Assembly: GCA_945888515.1 (NCBI GenBank)
Contig: CAMDAD010000003.1
Location: forward strand, 62,001 to 126,000
Source of the DNA: Akkermansia muciniphila
GTDB lineage: Bacteria > Verrucomicrobiota > Verrucomicrobiia > Verrucomicrobiales > Akkermansiaceae
Length of the DNA: 64,000 nucleotides
Direction: 5' to 3'
Positions 62,363 to 64,000 of the stretch are shown in pieces. The first letter of the stretch is position 1. Every line of letters begins with the position of its first letter. The notes under the pieces were generated by a model that had not been told where the DNA came from, did no database searches, and was given only the letters and a program-made list of their open reading frames with translations. The translations under genes were made by a program, and so were the position numbers.

Positions 62363-62734
62363 TTATTTCCTAATCGACGGCTTAGCTGTGAACGAAACTT
62401 GCCCGAGCGTGACTTCAGCTGATTTGCCTAGCTCGACGATCATTCGTGGTTTCGCCAGTGTAGTTGTCTCTTTTCCATTCCGTTCGGTGATGATGGTCTC
62501 AATGTCCACCGTGCCATTGTCGCGCAGCGTCGGAATCAGGGAGTATTTGAGCGTGCCAAAATTGATGGTAGCTTGCTTGCCGCTCTCAACGATAATGCGT
62601 GGCTTGCTGAGAATATCTTTTTCACCCTTGGCGTTCGGCTCTGCAATGGAGGTTTCGATAAGTAGCATCGGAGCTGCCGATGCCGAAAATGAAATGAAGA
62701 TGGTAGCGAGTAGTGTGATGACTGCTGATTTCAT
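62363..62734 (-). CDS. Small secreted protein with two secretin-like beta repeats
   Basis: Start at 62734 (MKSAVITLLATIFISFSASAA) chosen for the signal peptide. About 123 residues. The mature part contains two copies of a unit of about 45 residues: KPRIIVESGKQATINFG and KPRMIVELGKSAEVTLG, each preceded by ET[SI]IxE. The pattern P-R-[IM]-[IV]-V-x-x-G-K-x-A-x-[IV]-x-[FL]-G is that of the secretin-homology strand pair in GspD/PilQ proteins (PRVxTxxGQxAxIxVG). It is far too short to form a secretin, so it is a stand-alone periplasmic module. Function unknown; stands alone with no coupled neighbour. Confidence 0.65.
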   Translation of the reverse strand: MKSAVITLLATIFISFSASAAPMLLIETSIAEPNAKGEKDILSKPRIIVESGKQATINFGTLKYSLIPTLRDNGTVDIETIITERNGKETTTLAKPRMIVELGKSAEVTLGQVSFTAKPSIRK

Positions 62735-63954
62735 TGTGTTTGGTATTGTGTGGCGGTTGCTAGGCATCCGCATCAGGATAATTCCGCCTGAATGGTGAAT
62801 TGTCTCTGCTTTCTGCCGAACATCAAAGTGATGGCACTCCCACTAGCGGGAGCCAACGTTGACGCAGGGTTGGTATGGAAATGGGGAGGGAGCATCGAAA
62901 ACTGAGAGGCTACTGGATGTTGCCATACGCGTCTTAATGGGCTTCTTCTTCGGTTAGATCGTCTTATGGGGTGGATTTGAGAATATCTGTCACACACAGC
63001 CCCAACTCATGATGTGAGCAAAAGCCGCGAGGAATGGGTTGACACCACCGCTTACAGCAATAGGCGCAAAAACAGACCCCACAATCAAACCCGAGAACGG
63101 TGGCGCGCAGAAAAAGAGCAAAAATGCCACAGACCAAATGCCGCTTCACCACTGGCGGATGGGCTGGGTAGCCCTCGGACGTATTGTAATCGATTGATTT
63201 CATTGGATTCATTGGGTCACTTGGTTTTCCGGGTTCAGCAGAGCGACAGGAATCGACAAACTTCTTTGTCAGAAATTCGTCGGAAAAACTGCCATTCTGT
63301 CCCGGATTGGTGGATGGATATGAAACCCGTCCGGCAGGAATCGGTGCTCCGGAAATGCGGCACATCGCTTTGCTGGTCAAATACTTATCCATCCCGTCAC
63401 CCATCTGCCAGATGGGCGAGTCGGATCAAGGGCTTTCGGAGAATTTTTTGCGTTGCCGGATTCCAGCTGACGAGCCGGACCTAAACTGCTTCAATCGTCA
63501 TCGGAATCCGCCAAATCCCGACCCGGATGGCATCGACCAACGACCGCAGTGGCGGGCTCCAGAGGTCAAGTTGGACGACGGCCGCATTCTGGTCCTCGAA
63601 TCCTCCTGACCTCGCCCGCCAGCAAAAAATGATCCCGCTACCAAAAAATCCTTGGCAAGGCGGTCTGGAGAACTACGCTCGAAGCCATATGGAAATCGCA
63701 GTGAAATCTCCCAATCACACCACATTCCGGCGCGAACCAGGGATTTTTTGTGCCGAAACACCGCGCACTTACAGACCGAAACACCCCTTTATTCCCCTTT
63801 TCCCTGCCTCCGGTCTGGCCACCGGCTTCTTCAACGGCCTTCACCCCAAAAGCAAATTCTTAGCAGCCACGCAAAACCGGGGCATTGCCCTGTTCCGCGA
63901 TGAACTCAAGCAATGCATAATGCAGGGACTTCTCATCGAAAGGGCAAGATTGAT
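62735..63954. other. 1.2-kb stretch without supported gene
   Basis: No frame here has a signal peptide, recognisable motif, or coding-like continuity comparable to the neighbours. The + frame from 63190 to 63609 is open for 139 codons and ends in a plausible protein tail (VKLDDGRILVLESS) but lacks an ATG start and a recognisable fold; it might be a gene remnant. A minus frame from about 63210 to 62964 is also open. No RNA, CRISPR or transposon end was recognised. Confidence 0.4.
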
Positions 63955-64000
63955 ATGAACGACCGGCGCTCATTCATTGGACTTACGGGCATGGCCGCCC
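63955..64000 (+). CDS. 5' end of a Tat-signal protein (partial)
   Basis: ATG at 63955 reads MNDRRSFIGLTGMAA to the window edge, a typical twin-arginine leader (D-R-R-S-F-I-G-L-T-G). The remainder lies outside the window, so the product is unknown. Many PVC oxidoreductases, DUF1501 proteins and sugar-processing enzymes start this way. Confidence 0.6.
   Translation, partial: MNDRRSFIGLTGMAA

Noticed and set aside
63307..63609. Frame of 100 codons beginning with TTG
   Set aside because: Open frame extends upstream without an ATG and shows no recognisable fold; kept only as a possible remnant.
1..64000. Apparent abundance of GTTAGA/GTTAGG words
   Set aside because: A rough tally on both strands does not exceed what is expected for hexamers in 64 kb.
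1..64000. tRNA, rRNA, CRISPR arrays, phage genes
   Set aside because: Looked for characteristic T-arm, repeat-spacer and structural-gene patterns and found none.

Overview
The window is dense, mostly intact bacterial chromosome, about 53-55 % G+C by eye. It most likely comes from the phylum Verrucomicrobiota (PVC superphylum). The evidence is the mix of families: six formylglycine-type sulfatases, a propeller/HEAT/cytochrome c protein of the PVC heme-binding type, a LamG-cytochrome c-DUF6797-type protein, PDZ/toroid/HEAT proteins, GntR/LacI-like hybrid regulators of the XylR type, and many secreted proteins of lectin-like fold. No rRNA, tRNA or CRISPR array was seen.

Layout. (1) 151-5460 (+): an exported alpha/alpha-toroid protein followed by three tandem paralogues that share one layout, two short NGD-type beta modules, a lectin-like core, then two more modules. 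(2) 5495-11470: a Tat-exported enolase-superfamily enzyme, then a UgtP/MGDG-synthase-like glycosyltransferase divergent from a membrane protein and a five-helix alkaline-phosphatase-superfamily enzyme with Thr as presumed nucleophile; together these look like an envelope-lipid locus. (3) 11562-19360: the PVC-type cytochrome/propeller protein, a decayed TlpA-like thioredoxin gene, two relics of one IS4-family transposon, a TPR protein and a small secreted protein. (4) 19360-22324 (-): a coupled ABC-2 permease / ATPase / pseudopilin / membrane protein operon. (5) 22464-33075: a hybrid regulator, hisC, a dicarboxylate/amino-acid symporter, a Fur-box TonB-dependent receptor, a coupled SH3 plus unknown-family pair, and a second hybrid regulator.

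(6) 33117-62734 (-): a 29-kb block almost entirely devoted to exported hydrolases. One run (42919 to 33117) holds sulfatase, LamG protein, SASA esterase, sulfatase, sulfatase-SGNH fusion and a membrane protein. After an M24 peptidase and a DPP IV-like peptidase, a second run (55358 to 46697) holds a PDZ/toroid/HEAT protein, a sulfatase-PhoD fusion, an SGNH esterase, a small secreted protein and a VHL-beta/tandem-metalloprotease. A third run (61895 to 55658) holds the LamG-cytochrome-propeller protein and two sulfatases. Many neighbours overlap by 1-4 bases (ATGA, TAATG), which indicates translational coupling. With sulfatases plus O-acetyl/SGNH esterases but no glycoside hydrolase or lyase, the block looks like the de-sulfation and de-esterification part of a sulfated-glycan pathway whose backbone enzymes lie elsewhere. 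A 24-bp palindrome in front of the second hybrid regulator recurs upstream of the second run and may tie them together. (7) 62735-63954 has no gene I can support; a new Tat-type gene begins at 63955.
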